A stretch of 64,000 nt of DNA. Source: Anaerofustis butyriciformans. GTDB taxonomy: Bacteria; Bacillota; Clostridia; Eubacteriales; Anaerofustaceae. Position 1 is the first letter of the stretch. Every line of letters starts with the position of its first letter. A model generated the notes under the pieces. That model worked only from the letters and a program-made list of their open reading frames with translations. It made no database searches and was not told where the DNA came from. This document shows, one piece after another, positions 1 through 9,722 of the stretch. The translations under genes were made by a program, and so were the position numbers. The stretch covers positions 186,001 to 250,000 of the forward strand of contig NZ_JAYFFH010000001.1 in the NCBI RefSeq assembly GCF_036289385.1. The letters are read 5' to 3'.

Positions 1-716
1 TTGACTATAAGGAAAAAAACATAAAACTTCTTATTCCTCTTTGCATATGTCAGCCTTTAATGTATTTTATATGTGAGACTTACGGTGTAAGCCTTACAAA
101 TTCGGCACTTTCGGGAACGATGATTGCCACTATTCCCGTTGTTATGTGTGTTCTTGCAATATTTATTTTAAAAGAAAAGCCTACTATTAAGCAGTGGGCT
201 TTTGTAGTTCTTTCCGTTCTTGGAGCCATAGCGGTTGTGTTTGGGTCTTATGTTTCTGATGTGGGATTTAATTTTGCGGGATTTTTATTTTTGTTTGGAG
301 CAGTTTTTGCTTCAAGTATGTACGGTATTTTAGCAAGGAAATTATCAAAGGAATTTTCCGTTATGGAGATAACATTTTTCATGATGTGGTTTGCGTGTAT
401 ATCCTTTGGAATTATATCTTTGATTACAAATCAAGGTTTTAGCGGATATATTCTCGCTTTTTCAAATACTAAAGTTTTACTGTGTATGATGTATCTTGGT
501 TGTATTGCTTCTGTTATAGGATTTTTTGGCAATACTTACACAGTATCTCATCTCGATATAGCATCAGCTTCTGCCTTTTCAAATTTAACTACTGTTGTTT
601 CGGTTCTTATAGGTATATTTGTTATGGCGGAACCTTTTAGCTTAATGCAGATTATTGGTGCTATTGTAATTATAATTGGAGTATTTGGGGTTAATTATTA
701 TGGAAATAGGGATTAA
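1..716 (+). CDS. EamA/DMT-family membrane transporter, 5' end outside window
   Basis: The reading frame is open to the window edge (codons run from base 3), so the start lies upstream and the first ATG at 60 is internal. The protein is a chain of hydrophobic segments with the second half of an EamA-type drug/metabolite transporter: a segment ending in ILKEKPT followed by a paired helix, then a C-terminal block of about five helices. EamA proteins usually have ten helices in two repeats; here part of the first repeat is missing only because of the window edge. The substrate cannot be told. The TAA stop falls inside the first TTAAGGGG hairpin of the repeat array that follows. Confidence 0.8.
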   Translation, partial: DYKEKNIKLLIPLCICQPLMYFICETYGVSLTNSALSGTMIATIPVVMCVLAIFILKEKPTIKQWAFVVLSVLGAIAVVFGSYVSDVGFNFAGFLFLFGAVFASSMYGILARKLSKEFSVMEITFFMMWFACISFGIISLITNQGFSGYILAFSNTKVLLCMMYLGCIASVIGFFGNTYTVSHLDIASASAFSNLTTVVSVLIGIFVMAEPFSLMQIIGAIVIIIGVFGVNYYGNRD

Positions 717-1010
717 GGGGATACCCCTTAAGAACCCCATATTTAAGGGCTGTCTGCCCTTAACAACCCGAAATCAAGGGGCTTTGCCCCTTAAACCCCG
801 TATTTAAGGGTTTTCAACCCTTAACAACCCGACCATATTTTTGCCAAAGCCCAAAAATATGGGAAAAAGGCTTTCACTCATACGCCGTGAAGGCTTATAA
901 CGTGGTCGGATTTTCTAAAAATCTCTACCCGAGATTTTTGAAACGACCACTACCGTTACCCCGACAGGTTTGTAAGTGTGGTGGTCATGGTGGTGAAATG
1001 TAGGGAGTGG
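712..1010 (+). repeat. Modular hairpin array (H0 x4, H1c, H2, H3b, tail)
   Basis: Four H0 hairpins in a row (loops ATA, TGTCT, TTT and a TTTTCA type) are followed by an H1c hairpin (ccatatttttg / caaaaatatgg), H2 of the ctttcac type, and an H3b hairpin whose gtggtcgg and cgaccac arms close on TACCC. The tail carries the recurring words gtggtcatggtggtgaaatg. No gene is seen here. The array starts at the stop codon of the transporter gene and is in the same orientation. Confidence 0.85.
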
Positions 1011-1040
1011 TTTATATATTTTTATATTGTGAATATAATA

Positions 1041-1069
1041 AAAAAGGGAGCATATAAGCTCCTTTTTTT
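1041..1069 (-). terminator. Rho-independent terminator of the hydrolase gene
   Basis: On the minus strand GGAGC and GCTCC arms flank a TTATAT loop and run into a T tract. It lies directly at the 3' end of the minus-strand hydrolase gene. Confidence 0.8.
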
Positions 1070-1601
1070 ATAGAATTTCCGTTTTATAAATTGCATTCAT
1101 TTGGTTTATGAAAGTTTCGCCGTTATTTGTAAATGTGGCACAGAGGTTTTTATCTACTTTTGTTTTAAAGCCTTCTTTATATGCTCCGTAAACCGTATTG
1201 AATACGCAAATGTCGGTACATACACCACATACTAACACTTCATCTACTCCGTTGTTTTTTAGCCTTTCGGCTAAATCTGTTTTATAAAAGGCATCGTACT
1301 CGCTTTTATCAAGCCATATTACATTATCTTTATTTTTATTTTCCTTATACCAGTCGTTTAAGCTACCATAAAGCTCTTGTCCCCATGTTCCTTTTACGTT
1401 ATGTTTTGGCCATAGGTTGAAGTGCTTATCATTTTCTTCATGTGCGTCCATCGCAAAAACGATTATTTTATCTTTTTTATCAAATTCTTTTACTTTATTT
1501 AAAATGTTATCCACTATATCCTGTGCCGGTTTCCCTGCGGTTAGTCCGCCTTTATCGTGAACAAAGTCGTTACTCATATCTACTACAATTAGTGCGTCCA
1601 T
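1068..1601 (-). CDS. Nicotinamidase/isochorismatase-family cysteine hydrolase
   Basis: A 177-residue single-domain member of the isochorismatase-like fold. By comparison with PncA the catalytic triad is visible as Asp8, Lys99 and Cys132 (in GVCTDICV), and the metal ligands are probably Asp52, His54, His60 and His67. This set favours a nicotinamidase (nicotinamide to nicotinate, NAD salvage) over an isochorismatase, which lacks the metal site. Length fits the family. It stands alone with its own terminator; the ATG is preceded by an AGGAG-type site. No other NAD genes are nearby, so the exact substrate is unproven. Confidence 0.8.
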   Translation of the reverse strand: MDALIVVDMSNDFVHDKGGLTAGKPAQDIVDNILNKVKEFDKKDKIIVFAMDAHEENDKHFNLWPKHNVKGTWGQELYGSLNDWYKENKNKDNVIWLDKSEYDAFYKTDLAERLKNNGVDEVLVCGVCTDICVFNTVYGAYKEGFKTKVDKNLCATFTNNGETFINQMNAIYKTEIL

Positions 1602-1820
1602 TGTTTTTCTCCTTTTTTTCTTATTATATCATAAAGTTAAAATTGTTATATTTATATCTTTATATTTAACTTAGATATTTTAAAAGGGGATTTTATGTAA
1701 TAGGGATAACAAACATTTGGTTTTACATTATATTTTAAATATATTGTTTTATGTTCGATGGTTATTGAGGTGGTTTTGTGGTAAAATTGTTTTAATTAAG
1801 GGTTTTAAGGAGAATAAAGT

Positions 1821-3564
1821 ATGTCAAAATTGAATATTGATCAACAAACGGTTAGAGAATTATTTGAAAATAAAAAATCAGATTTTCTTATTCCTGATTA
1901 TCAAAGACCATATGCATGGAGTGAAGAAGAATGTGGAACTTTATGGGATGATATTTTCCTTTTTGCTTTTCCAAATGAAAATTGTGATGATTTTGATGAA
2001 AATAATGATGAATATTTTCTTGGTCCAATTGTAACATTTAAAAATAATAGTGATAAATTAGAAATTATTGATGGACAACAAAGACTTACAACTTTAATGA
2101 TATTGCTTAGAGCGTTTTATTCTAGATTTGAAAATATAAAAGATAATCGTACAAAGAAGATTTTAGAAGATATTGCAAAATGTATATGGAAAACGGATGA
2201 ATTTGGGACTCCAAATAAAAATAAACTTAAAATAAATTCAGAAGTTGCGACTGATGATGATAAAGAGGAATTTTTACATATTTTAAAAGAAGGAAGTGTT
2301 AATAATAGCCATAAAAGTAAATATGCAACGGTATTTCGTTTTTTTCAAAATAAAATTGATATTTTTGTAAAAGAATATCCGACTTATACTCCATATTTAC
2401 CAGTTAGAATACTTAATAATTGTATTTTACTTCCTATTGAGGCAGAATCACAGGATACAGCTCTTAGAATTTTTTCTACTTTAAATGATAGGGGGAAACC
2501 TTTATCTGATACAGATATTTTTAAAGCACAGTTATATAAATTTTATTCTTTAAGAGATGAAAAGGAAGTATTTATTGATAGATGGAAAAAATTAGAGGAA
2601 ATATGTGATGATATATTTAGGGTTTCATCAGGATCTCCTATGGATGAACTTTTTACTAGATATATGTATTATGAAAGAGCAAAGCAAGGAAATAAAAATA
2701 CTACAACAGAAGCTTTAAGAAAGTTTTATGAAAAAGATAAATATGCACTTCTAAAAAAAGAAGAAACTTTAAATAATCTAGAGTCTCTAGCAAATTTTTG
2801 GAATGATGTTGAAAATCAAAATGAAAATGTATTTTCACAAAGAATTTTGAAAAAACTATTTGTTTTACATTATGCACCAAATAGTATGTGGACTTATCTT
2901 GTATCTGTTTATTTTTTACATTATAAAGATAAAGATTGTATGTTGAATGAAGATAACTTTTATTTATTCTTAGATAAAATTACGGCTTATATTTTAGGGT
3001 ATGCTTTTGTAAATCCGGGTGTTAATGCATTAAGAACACCTGCTTATCCTGAAATGATAAAAATAGTAAATAATTTACCAGTAGATTTTTCAAAAAATAA
3101 GATTGAAAAAAATAGATTGCGAAAAATTATTGAGGATTATAGCTTTACAAATGTAAAACCAATAACAAAATCTATTCTAGCATGGTGGATGTATTACAAA
3201 AAAGAACAAGATTTAATCAACCTAGAAACAAGGTTTGAAATAGAGCATATTTATGCAAAAAAAAAGACAAGAAGTTGAAAGTAGCTCGATAGATAAAAAG
3301 AAGTTGGATGCGATTGGAAACAAAGCTTTTTTAGAAAAATATGTAAATATAAGAGCTGCAGATTATAGATTTTCCGATAAGAAAAGATATTATAGGGGTT
3401 TTACAAGTAATAATGGAAAAGAAAAAAAAGGAACTCAAAATAAAGAATTATTGGATTTAGCTGATATAACTCTTGATTTTAACGAAAATAACATAGATGA
3501 TAGAACAAATGTAATTATAACAAATTTTATAAAGTATTTGGATGAAAACAATTTATTTGAATAA
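1821..3564 (+). pseudogene. DUF262/DUF1524 (GmrSD-like) protein split by a poly-A frameshift
   Basis: The N-terminal part (1821-3278) is a DUF262 domain: FLIPDYQRPYAW near residues 22-33 and the IIDGQQRLTT signature near 82-91 (Asp84 and Arg88 of the ParB-like nuclease fold). The C-terminal DUF1524 His-Me-type motif begins as EIEHIYAKK, exactly where a run of nine A (3257-3265) shifts the frame; the first frame stops at 3278. The rest of the domain continues in the next frame (3253-3564). Removing one A would restore AKKRQEV and give one protein of about 580 residues. DUF262/DUF1524 proteins include GmrSD type IV restriction enzymes acting on modified DNA. It could be a pseudogene, a phase-variable gene, a slippage site or a sequencing error. 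Confidence 0.8.
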
Positions 3565-3591
3565 TATTTAATTTTACACAAAGGAGAAAAA

Positions 3592-4914
3592 ATGCAAGGT
3601 AATTTTTTTGATGATATAAGAGAAGAACAGGTGAAAAGTAAGGCTCCTTTAGCGGTTAGGATGAGACCTGAGAGTTTAGAGGAGTTTTACGGTCAGGAGC
3701 ATATTGTATCAAAGGGTAAGTTATTAAACAGAATGATTGAAGCTGACAGAATAAGTTCCATAATACTGTTTGGTCCTGCCGGGTGCGGTAAAACTACCCT
3801 TGCGAAGATAATCGCAAATAAGACCAGTTCTTATTTTTATTCTCTTAATGCAGTAACCTGCGGAGTAAAGGATGTAAGGGAGATAATCGAAAAGGCAAAG
3901 AATAATCTTGGGTTAGAAAAGAGAAAGAGCATTCTTTTTATAGACGAGATACATCGTTTTAACAAATCACAACAAGATGCACTTCTTCCAAGCGTTGAGG
4001 ACGGAACGATTATTCTAATTGGTGCTACAACGGAAAATCCTTTCTTTGAAATAAATTCTCCTTTGATTTCACGTTCTACTTTATTTAAGCTTAAGAAGAT
4101 TGACAAGGACGATGTAAGAAAGATTATAGAAAATGCACTTTCAAACAAAGAAAGAGGACTTGGGAATTATGAAATAAACATAACGAATGAGGCTATGGAC
4201 TATTTATGCACTATGTGCAGTGGGGACGCAAGGGTATCACTTAACGCATTGGAGCTTGCTTATCTTACAACTCCAAAGGATGAAAAAGGGGTAATAAACA
4301 TAGACCTTGATGTGATAATAGAATGTATGCAAAAGAAAAAAGTTACATACGACAAAGGGGACAACGAGCACTACGACACAATAAGTGCATTCATAAAAAG
4401 CATGAGAGGTTCTGATCCTGACGCAGCGATTTATTATCTTGCAAAGATGATATATGCCGGAGAAGATCCAAAATTTATAGCAAGAAGAATGATTATTTTT
4501 GCTTCTGAAGATATAGGAAACGCAAATATAAAAGCTTTGGAACTTGCCGTAAATACCTTTAAGGCTGTTGAAGTTATTGGAATGCCTGAGGCTAGGATAA
4601 ATCTTGCTCACTGTGTAACTTATCTTGCCTCTTCACCAAAGAGCAATGCTTCATACCTTGCAATAAACAAGGCTTTAGCTGATATAGAAAACGAGCCTAA
4701 CTATGAAGTCCCTCTTCATATAAGAAATGCAAATTATAAAGGGGAAAAGGAGTTTGGTATTGGTGTTGGATACAAATATCCTCACGATTTCCCAAACGAT
4801 TATGTAAAGCAAGATTATCTGCCTGAAGAAATAAGGGGAAGAGTTTACTACGAGCCTAAGGAAAACGGAGCAGAGGGGAATTTGAAGAAATATCTTAAAA
4901 ATTTAAAGGGGTAG
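3592..4914 (+). CDS. rarA: Replication-associated recombination protein A (MgsA/RarA AAA+ ATPase)
   Basis: A 440-residue clamp-loader-like AAA+ ATPase that acts at stalled replication forks. Visible in order: Walker A GPAGCGKTT (61-69), Walker B ILFIDEIHR (114-122), sensor 1 IGATTENP (143-150), the Ser-Arg arginine-finger region near 160, then the C-terminal MgsA tetramerisation domain with the YDKGDNEHYDTISAFIKSMR stretch. Length and motifs are complete. The ATG follows AAAGGAG at good spacing. It lies 27 bp after the DUF262 gene and may share its transcript. The tandem repeat array begins right after its stop. Confidence 0.95.
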   Translation: MQGNFFDDIREEQVKSKAPLAVRMRPESLEEFYGQEHIVSKGKLLNRMIEADRISSIILFGPAGCGKTTLAKIIANKTSSYFYSLNAVTCGVKDVREIIEKAKNNLGLEKRKSILFIDEIHRFNKSQQDALLPSVEDGTIILIGATTENPFFEINSPLISRSTLFKLKKIDKDDVRKIIENALSNKERGLGNYEINITNEAMDYLCTMCSGDARVSLNALELAYLTTPKDEKGVINIDLDVIIECMQKKKVTYDKGDNEHYDTISAFIKSMRGSDPDAAIYYLAKMIYAGEDPKFIARRMIIFASEDIGNANIKALELAVNTFKAVEVIGMPEARINLAHCVTYLASSPKSNASYLAINKALADIENEPNYEVPLHIRNANYKGEKEFGIGVGYKYPHDFPNDYVKQDYLPEEIRGRVYYEPKENGAEGNLKKYLKNLKG

Positions 4915-5810
4915 GTTAAGGGGCGTTGCCCCTTTAAAATCCCCATATTTAAGGGCTGTCTGCCCTTAACAACCCGATATTAAGGGGTTTCACCCCTTAA
5001 GAACCCCACGACTTTTTTACTCGCCTAAAAAAGTCGAATAAAAGGGCGCCACTGGGCGTGGAGCCTTTGACGCTTTTCGATGACTGCGTAAAACTCTGCC
5101 CGAGTTTTACTGTCAGAAAAGCTACCCCGACCCGACTTGGTTTGTGGTCAGGTTATAAGTTTGATTGGGAAAATGGAATATTTAATGGGAGCACCCCTTA
5201 AGCCCCCCCATATTTAAGGGCTGTCTGCCCTTAACAACCCGATATTAAGGGGTTTCACCCCTTAAGAACCCCACGACTTTTTTACTCGCCTAAAAAAGTC
5301 GAATAAAAGGGCGCCACTGGGCGTGGAGCCTTTGACGCTTTTCGATGACTGCGTAAAACTCTACCCGAGTTTTACTGTCAGAAAAGCTACCCCGACCCGA
5401 CTTGGTTTGTGGTCAGGTTATAAGTTTGATTGGGAAAATGGAATATTTAATGGGAGCACCCCTTAAGCCCCCCCCATATTTAAGGGCTGTCTGCCCTTAA
5501 CAACCCGATATTAAGGGGGTTCACCCCTTAAGAACCCCACGACTTTTTTACTCGCCTAAAAAAGTCGAATAAAAGGGCGCCACTGGGCGTGGAGCCTTTG
5601 ACGCTTTTCGATGACTGCGTAAAACTCTACCCGAGTTTTACTGTCAGAAAAGCTACCCCGACCCGACTTGGTTTGTGGTCAGGTTATAAGTTTGATTGGA
5701 AATAAAATGGAGTTATTGGGAAAAAGGTTTATAACGTGGTCGTATTTTCTAAAAATCTCCACCCGAGATTTTTGAAACGACCACTACCGCCGCCCCGACC
5801 TAATTGGGTT
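4912..5810 (+). repeat. Tandem modular hairpin array, 265-266 bp unit in about 2.9 copies
   Basis: The unit H0(tgtct)-H0(tttca)-H1a-H2-H3a-tail is repeated head to tail: copies begin at catattt in 4944, 5209 and 5475, giving periods of 265 and 266 bp, with only scattered differences (for example ctgccc versus ctaccc in the H3 loop). The third copy ends near 5700. After it comes an isolated H3b hairpin (about 5728-5790) with no H1 or H2. No gene is visible. Confidence 0.9.
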
Positions 5811-6260
5811 TTGGGGAGTGTGGATTGGTTGATAATAATATAAGTTTGCGATGAGTTGTAGTCTTATGTTTTTTTTGATTAAAAACGGAATTAGGAAATA
5901 AATATAAATTATGATTATATTATTTTATGTAGTTTTATGAGTTTTGTCGGAATTTTTTTTAAAAAAGATTTTGTAAAATAAAATGTATCTTAATACTATG
6001 TTATTAAAAAAATTTATGTAAAATGAGAATAAAAATTTACTCTTAGAATAAAAAGTATCTATATAAAATAGATACTTTTTTATTTAGTTATAAAGCATAA
6101 AACCTATTTGTCTATTGATTATGTTTTAAAAATATAATGAAAAATGTTGGTTTCAATTTAAATTAAAATTAAAATATACTATGTCTTTTTATATGTTATT
6201 TTTAATACAATTTTATTATTACAGATATACATTTTATGTTTCTAAAATTTTGTTAAATTT
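5811..6260. other. AT-rich intergenic stretch
   Basis: Very AT-rich DNA between the repeat array and the Fur-family gene. Apart from the hairpin terminator at 6051-6082 I see no open frame with a ribosome site and no recognisable RNA gene. Confidence 0.5.
6051..6082. terminator. Hairpin terminator, possibly bidirectional
   Basis: AAAAAGTATCTAT and ATAGATACTTTTT arms form a perfect stem around a short loop, with T runs on both strands. It sits in an otherwise gene-free stretch. Confidence 0.7.
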
Positions 6261-6345
6261 AGGAATAGTTCTCAAATTTATTGAAAAAGATTATTTTTAA
6301 TGATATAATTTACAAAATATTATCAAATTGAGAATAGTTCTCATT
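6261..6345 (+). promoter_or_regulatory. Promoter and two Fur-type operators of the zur-like gene
   Basis: A strong promoter is visible: TTGAAA at 6281-6286, 17 bp spacer, TATAAT at 6304-6309. GAATAGTTCTCAA just upstream of the -35 and TTGAGAATAGTTCTCAT (about 6327-6343) just downstream of the -10 are two versions of the same operator; the second is a near-perfect inverted repeat. Flanking of the promoter by matched operators indicates autorepression by the regulator that follows. Assignment to a Fur-family protein rests on similarity to 7-1-7 Fur/Zur/PerR boxes. Confidence 0.75.
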
Positions 6346-6363
6346 TTTGTAAGGGGCATGTTT

Positions 6364-6777
6364 ATGAATTCACATTATAATACAAAACAAAGAAAGATAC
6401 TTATTGATTGTTTTGAGAATATGGAGAGAAAACATTTTACGGCAAGTGATGTTTTGGATTATTTGCAAAGTAAAAATTTAGATATAGGAAAATCCACCGT
6501 ATACCGCCAGCTTGAAAGTATGGTGAACAGTGGAATATTAAATAAATATATTATAGATAGAAATACTCCTGCCTGCTTTGAGTATGAGGGGAGAAGCAAG
6601 CATGAAGATATGCTGTTTCACTTAAAATGTGAAAAATGTGGAAAACTTATACATCTGCACTGTAATGAAATAGAAGGGTTTCAAAAACATTTATATGGTA
6701 ATCATAATTTTAAATTGAATCCTAAGAGAACAGTTTTTTATGGGATTTGTGATGAGTGTGAAAAAAATAATAGATAA
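6364..6777 (+). CDS. Fur-family metal-responsive repressor, probably Zur
   Basis: From the ATG at 6364 (AAGGGG seven bases upstream) the protein has 137 residues; the ORF also extends upstream in frame to a TTG at 6328, but that start would lie inside the operator. It shows the winged helix with recognition segment IGKSTVYRQLESMV (41-54) and the two structural-zinc CxxC pairs (Cys89/Cys92 and Cys129/Cys132). A His-rich metal-sensing region (HEDMLFHLKCEKC) follows the HTH. The zinc ABC genes downstream make a zinc sensor (Zur) more likely than Fur or PerR, but the metal is inferred from context. Confidence 0.8.
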   Translation: MNSHYNTKQRKILIDCFENMERKHFTASDVLDYLQSKNLDIGKSTVYRQLESMVNSGILNKYIIDRNTPACFEYEGRSKHEDMLFHLKCEKCGKLIHLHCNEIEGFQKHLYGNHNFKLNPKRTVFYGICDECEKNNR

Positions 6778-7625
6778 AACTTTATTTTTAGGTTTTTAAA
6801 TATTATCTTATTGAAAAAAATTTAATCATATGAAAGAAATATTTTAATTTAGTAATAAGGAATTTATTTAAAGTTTTAAGATTATTAATTCTTAATAGTA
6901 ATTTTATTAAGCTTTTTGTTTTAGGTTTACTGTGTTTAGGTGTTGTAAGTTAGGTTATAAGAAAGGCTAAGTAATTAAAAATTTTAAAAAAATAAAAAGT
7001 TGCTTAGTTCTAAAGGTATATTTGAAGTTTAAGAAAAAAATTGCTTAGGTTTTAAAGGTATAAGTGTTTATAAGGAAACATAAAAAAACTATTGTGTTTT
7101 AGGGGTATATTGTGTTTATGTTGTAAGATAGCTTATAAGAAAGGTTAAGTAAAAATAAAAGGATGAAATTTAAAGGTTTAAAGGTATAAGTGTATATAAG
7201 TAAATATTACTAAAATATTTTGCTTTAGGTTTACTGTGTTTAGGTGTTGTAAATTAACTTATAAGAAAGGCTAAGTGACTAAGAATTAAAACAAGGATAG
7301 TGCGATACTTGTTTATAACGATAATTACGTAGAATAATAATTGCTTAGAACGATAGTTGCTTATAATAACAGTTACTTAACACAATAAAAATATTATAGG
7401 TTAAGTAATTATAAAAAGCTGAGTTAATATGTAAAATCTTTGATAATTAATTTATTTATAACTAAAGAATAAACTTATTTTTTATTGGATTTATTAAGTG
7501 TATATAAAATAAATGTATTAAAAAATAAACTTATTTTATATTTGCAAATGACAGTATTTATATGTTTGATTTTGTAAAAATTAATGATTAAAAATTAAGA
7601 TATTAAAGAAAAGGAGGGAACGGCA
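6778..7625. repeat. Gene-free AT-rich region with three degenerate copies of a ~55-100 bp repeat
   Basis: Three direct copies of a sequence of the form TTTAGG..TGTGTTTA.GTTGTAA..TTATAAGAAAGG.TAAGT lie at about 6919-6973, 7097-7152 and 7223-7276. The second and third are each preceded by aaaggtataagtgt.tataag.aaa (about 7057 and 7181), so the full unit is nearer 100 bp. Shorter words (ttgcttag, aaaggtata) recur between them. No open frame with a ribosome site is visible. The family is unrelated to the H0-H3 arrays. Confidence 0.6.
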
Positions 7626-7934
7626 ATGCTTTATTATACGGATAAATTAAAAAAGATAATAGCTTATATTATAATTTTTATGATGCTTTCTTTTTTGCTG
7701 TTTTCTTCGATATTTATAATAAAAAATGCAGATCATGATTGTATCGGAGATGACTGTCCGGTATGTCATTTTATTCATGTATGCGAAAATATATTAAAAA
7801 ATTTAGACACTGGAAAAACTGCTCAGAGTTTTTCTTTATTTAATATTTTATTTTGTTTCAATTTATTAACATTTGTTTTTTATTCTATTCTTAAGACAAC
7901 TCCGATTATTGAAAAAGTAAGGCTTGATAATTAA
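7626..7934 (+). CDS. Small membrane protein with His/Cys cluster, zinc-locus linked
   Basis: A 102-residue protein with an N-terminal membrane helix (about 11-33), then HDCIGDDCPVCHFIHVC, and a second hydrophobic segment (about 70-92). The four Cys and several His in 15 residues could bind a metal ion outside the membrane. It has a perfect AAGGAGGG site and lies 89 bp before the zinc-binding lipoprotein gene, so a role in zinc uptake is plausible. I recall similar short Cys/His proteins beside clostridial metal transport genes, but the function is not established. Confidence 0.65.
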   Translation: MLYYTDKLKKIIAYIIIFMMLSFLLFSSIFIIKNADHDCIGDDCPVCHFIHVCENILKNLDTGKTAQSFSLFNILFCFNLLTFVFYSILKTTPIIEKVRLDN

Positions 7935-8023
7935 AATAAACCTTTTATATGGGTAGTCAATAAAAGTTAAATGATTACCTGTTATTTTTGTACGAAAAAT
8001 AAAAAAATAGAAAGAGGTTTATT

Positions 8024-9004
8024 ATGAAAAAAATATTATGTGCTTTATTAGTTTTGGCTATGTCTTTAAGCTGCTTTTTTGGGTGTAGTTTAAAGAGTGA
8101 TGAAAAAGGAAATGATTCAAAAATTAAGATTGTTACGACTATTTTCCCTGAATACGACTGGGTTATGAATATACTTGGAGATAAAAAAGATAATGCAGAA
8201 GTTACTTTATTGCTTGATGATGGAGTGGATTTGCACAGTTATCAGCCTACTGCCGATGACATGTTAAAAATATCAAACTGCGATTTGTTTATATATGTAG
8301 GAGGAGAGTCTGATGAGTGGGTTAGTGAGGTTTTAAAGAAAGCTGATAACAAAAATATGAAAGTTATAAATCTGCTTGATGTTTTAGGGGATAAAGCAAA
8401 AGAAGAAGAGGTTATTGAAGGAATGCAAAGTGATCATGAGCATGAAGAGGGTGAAGAGCATGAACATGAACCAGACGAACACGTTTGGCTTTCTTTGAAT
8501 AATGCAAAGGTTCTTGTAAATAAAATAGGTACTACCTTAATGGAAATTGATTCAAAAAATAAAGATGTATTTAGTGATAACACAAAAAATTACATAACAA
8601 AGTTAGATGAGTTAAACGAAAAATATCAAGAAACAATAAAAAATGCAAATAAAAAGACTCTTATTTTTGGGGACCGTTTCCCATTTAGATATCTGCTTGA
8701 TGATTACGGGCTAAAATATTATGCAGCATTTGCAGGATGCAGTGCAGAAACTGAAGCAAGTTTTGAAACGGTTAGTTTTCTATCAAAGAAAACAGATGAA
8801 CTATCACTAAACTATATTATAACCATAGAAGGTTCTGATGGAAAACTTGCAAAAACCATTATTTCGAACACTAAAAGTAAGAATCAAAAGGTTTTGACCA
8901 TGGATTCAATGCAGTCTACTACTTCAAAGGATATTAAGTCAGGAAAGACTTATATTGATACAATGGAAAAAAATCTTAAGGTGATTGAAGAAGCCGTAAA
9001 ATAA
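8024..9004 (+). CDS. znuA: Zinc/metal ABC transporter substrate-binding lipoprotein (ZnuA-like)
   Basis: A 326-residue cluster A-I/TroA-type binding protein. The signal peptide ends in a lipobox-like FFGC with Cys21 as the likely lipidated residue. Metal ligands are suggested by DLHSYQPTADD (His71) and DEHVWLS (His153), and the loop between them (about 138-150) is rich in His and Glu, as in zinc-binding ZnuA proteins. The usual third His motif reads GDRFPFRY here, a variant I have seen in clostridial members. It is followed at 10 bp by the ATPase gene, forming the operon znuA-znuC-znuB. Confidence 0.9.
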   Translation: MKKILCALLVLAMSLSCFFGCSLKSDEKGNDSKIKIVTTIFPEYDWVMNILGDKKDNAEVTLLLDDGVDLHSYQPTADDMLKISNCDLFIYVGGESDEWVSEVLKKADNKNMKVINLLDVLGDKAKEEEVIEGMQSDHEHEEGEEHEHEPDEHVWLSLNNAKVLVNKIGTTLMEIDSKNKDVFSDNTKNYITKLDELNEKYQETIKNANKKTLIFGDRFPFRYLLDDYGLKYYAAFAGCSAETEASFETVSFLSKKTDELSLNYIITIEGSDGKLAKTIISNTKSKNQKVLTMDSMQSTTSKDIKSGKTYIDTMEKNLKVIEEAVK

Positions 9005-9014
9005 GGAGGTCAAT

Positions 9015-9722
9015 ATGTCTTTTATAACCATAAAAAATCTTTCAATTGGATATAATACAACCCCCATAAGAGAAAATATAAATTTTAATATAGAAAAGGG
9101 AGATTATCTTTGTATTTTCGGAGAAAACGGAAGTGGAAAGACGACTTTATTAAAGACACTTTTAGGTCTTAAAAATCCAATAAAAGGAGATATTATCTTT
9201 GGGGATAATCTAAATAGGAATGAAATAGGTTATCTTCCTCAGCTTGATGAAATACAAAAGGATTTCCCGGCATCTGTTTGGGAAGTTGTACTGTCCGGGT
9301 GTCAGTCAAATCTTGGCTTTAGCCCTTTCTATTCTAAAGAAAACAAGAAAACGGCAGAAAAGAACATGGAGAAAATGGGAATAAAAAATTTAAAAAGGTG
9401 TTGTTTTAGCGAGCTTTCAGGAGGGCAGAGACAGAGGGCTTTATTTGCAAGGGCTCTTTGCGCCGCAGAGAATGTGCTTTTTCTAGATGAACCTGTAACG
9501 GGACTTGATCAGGGAGCCTGCAGGGATATGTATGAAATGATTTCAATGTTAAATAAAGAAGGCCTTACCATAGTGAGTATATCTCATGATATTAAAAATT
9601 CAATTAAATACTGCAGTAAGGTTTTATATCTTGGTAAAAAAAGTTTATTTTTATCTAAGGATGATTATGTTGATTTAGTATATAAGAGTAAAACGCTTAA
9701 AGATGGAGGGGTAAGGAAATGA
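9015..9722 (+). CDS. znuC: Zinc ABC transporter ATP-binding protein (ZnuC-like)
   Basis: A 235-residue ABC ATPase. Walker A GENGSGKTT (about 36-44), Q-loop YLPQLDE, signature LSGGQRQR, Walker B NVLFLDEP and H-loop SISHD are all intact. It energises metal import with the neighbouring permease. Its stop overlaps the permease start by four bases (ATGA), which indicates translational coupling. Confidence 0.92.
   Translation: MSFITIKNLSIGYNTTPIRENINFNIEKGDYLCIFGENGSGKTTLLKTLLGLKNPIKGDIIFGDNLNRNEIGYLPQLDEIQKDFPASVWEVVLSGCQSNLGFSPFYSKENKKTAEKNMEKMGIKNLKRCCFSELSGGQRQRALFARALCAAENVLFLDEPVTGLDQGACRDMYEMISMLNKEGLTIVSISHDIKNSIKYCSKVLYLGKKSLFLSKDDYVDLVYKSKTLKDGGVRK

Noticed and set aside
4944..5700. CRISPR array
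   Set aside because: The units repeat as a whole with a 265-bp period and no unique spacers, and no cas genes are present.
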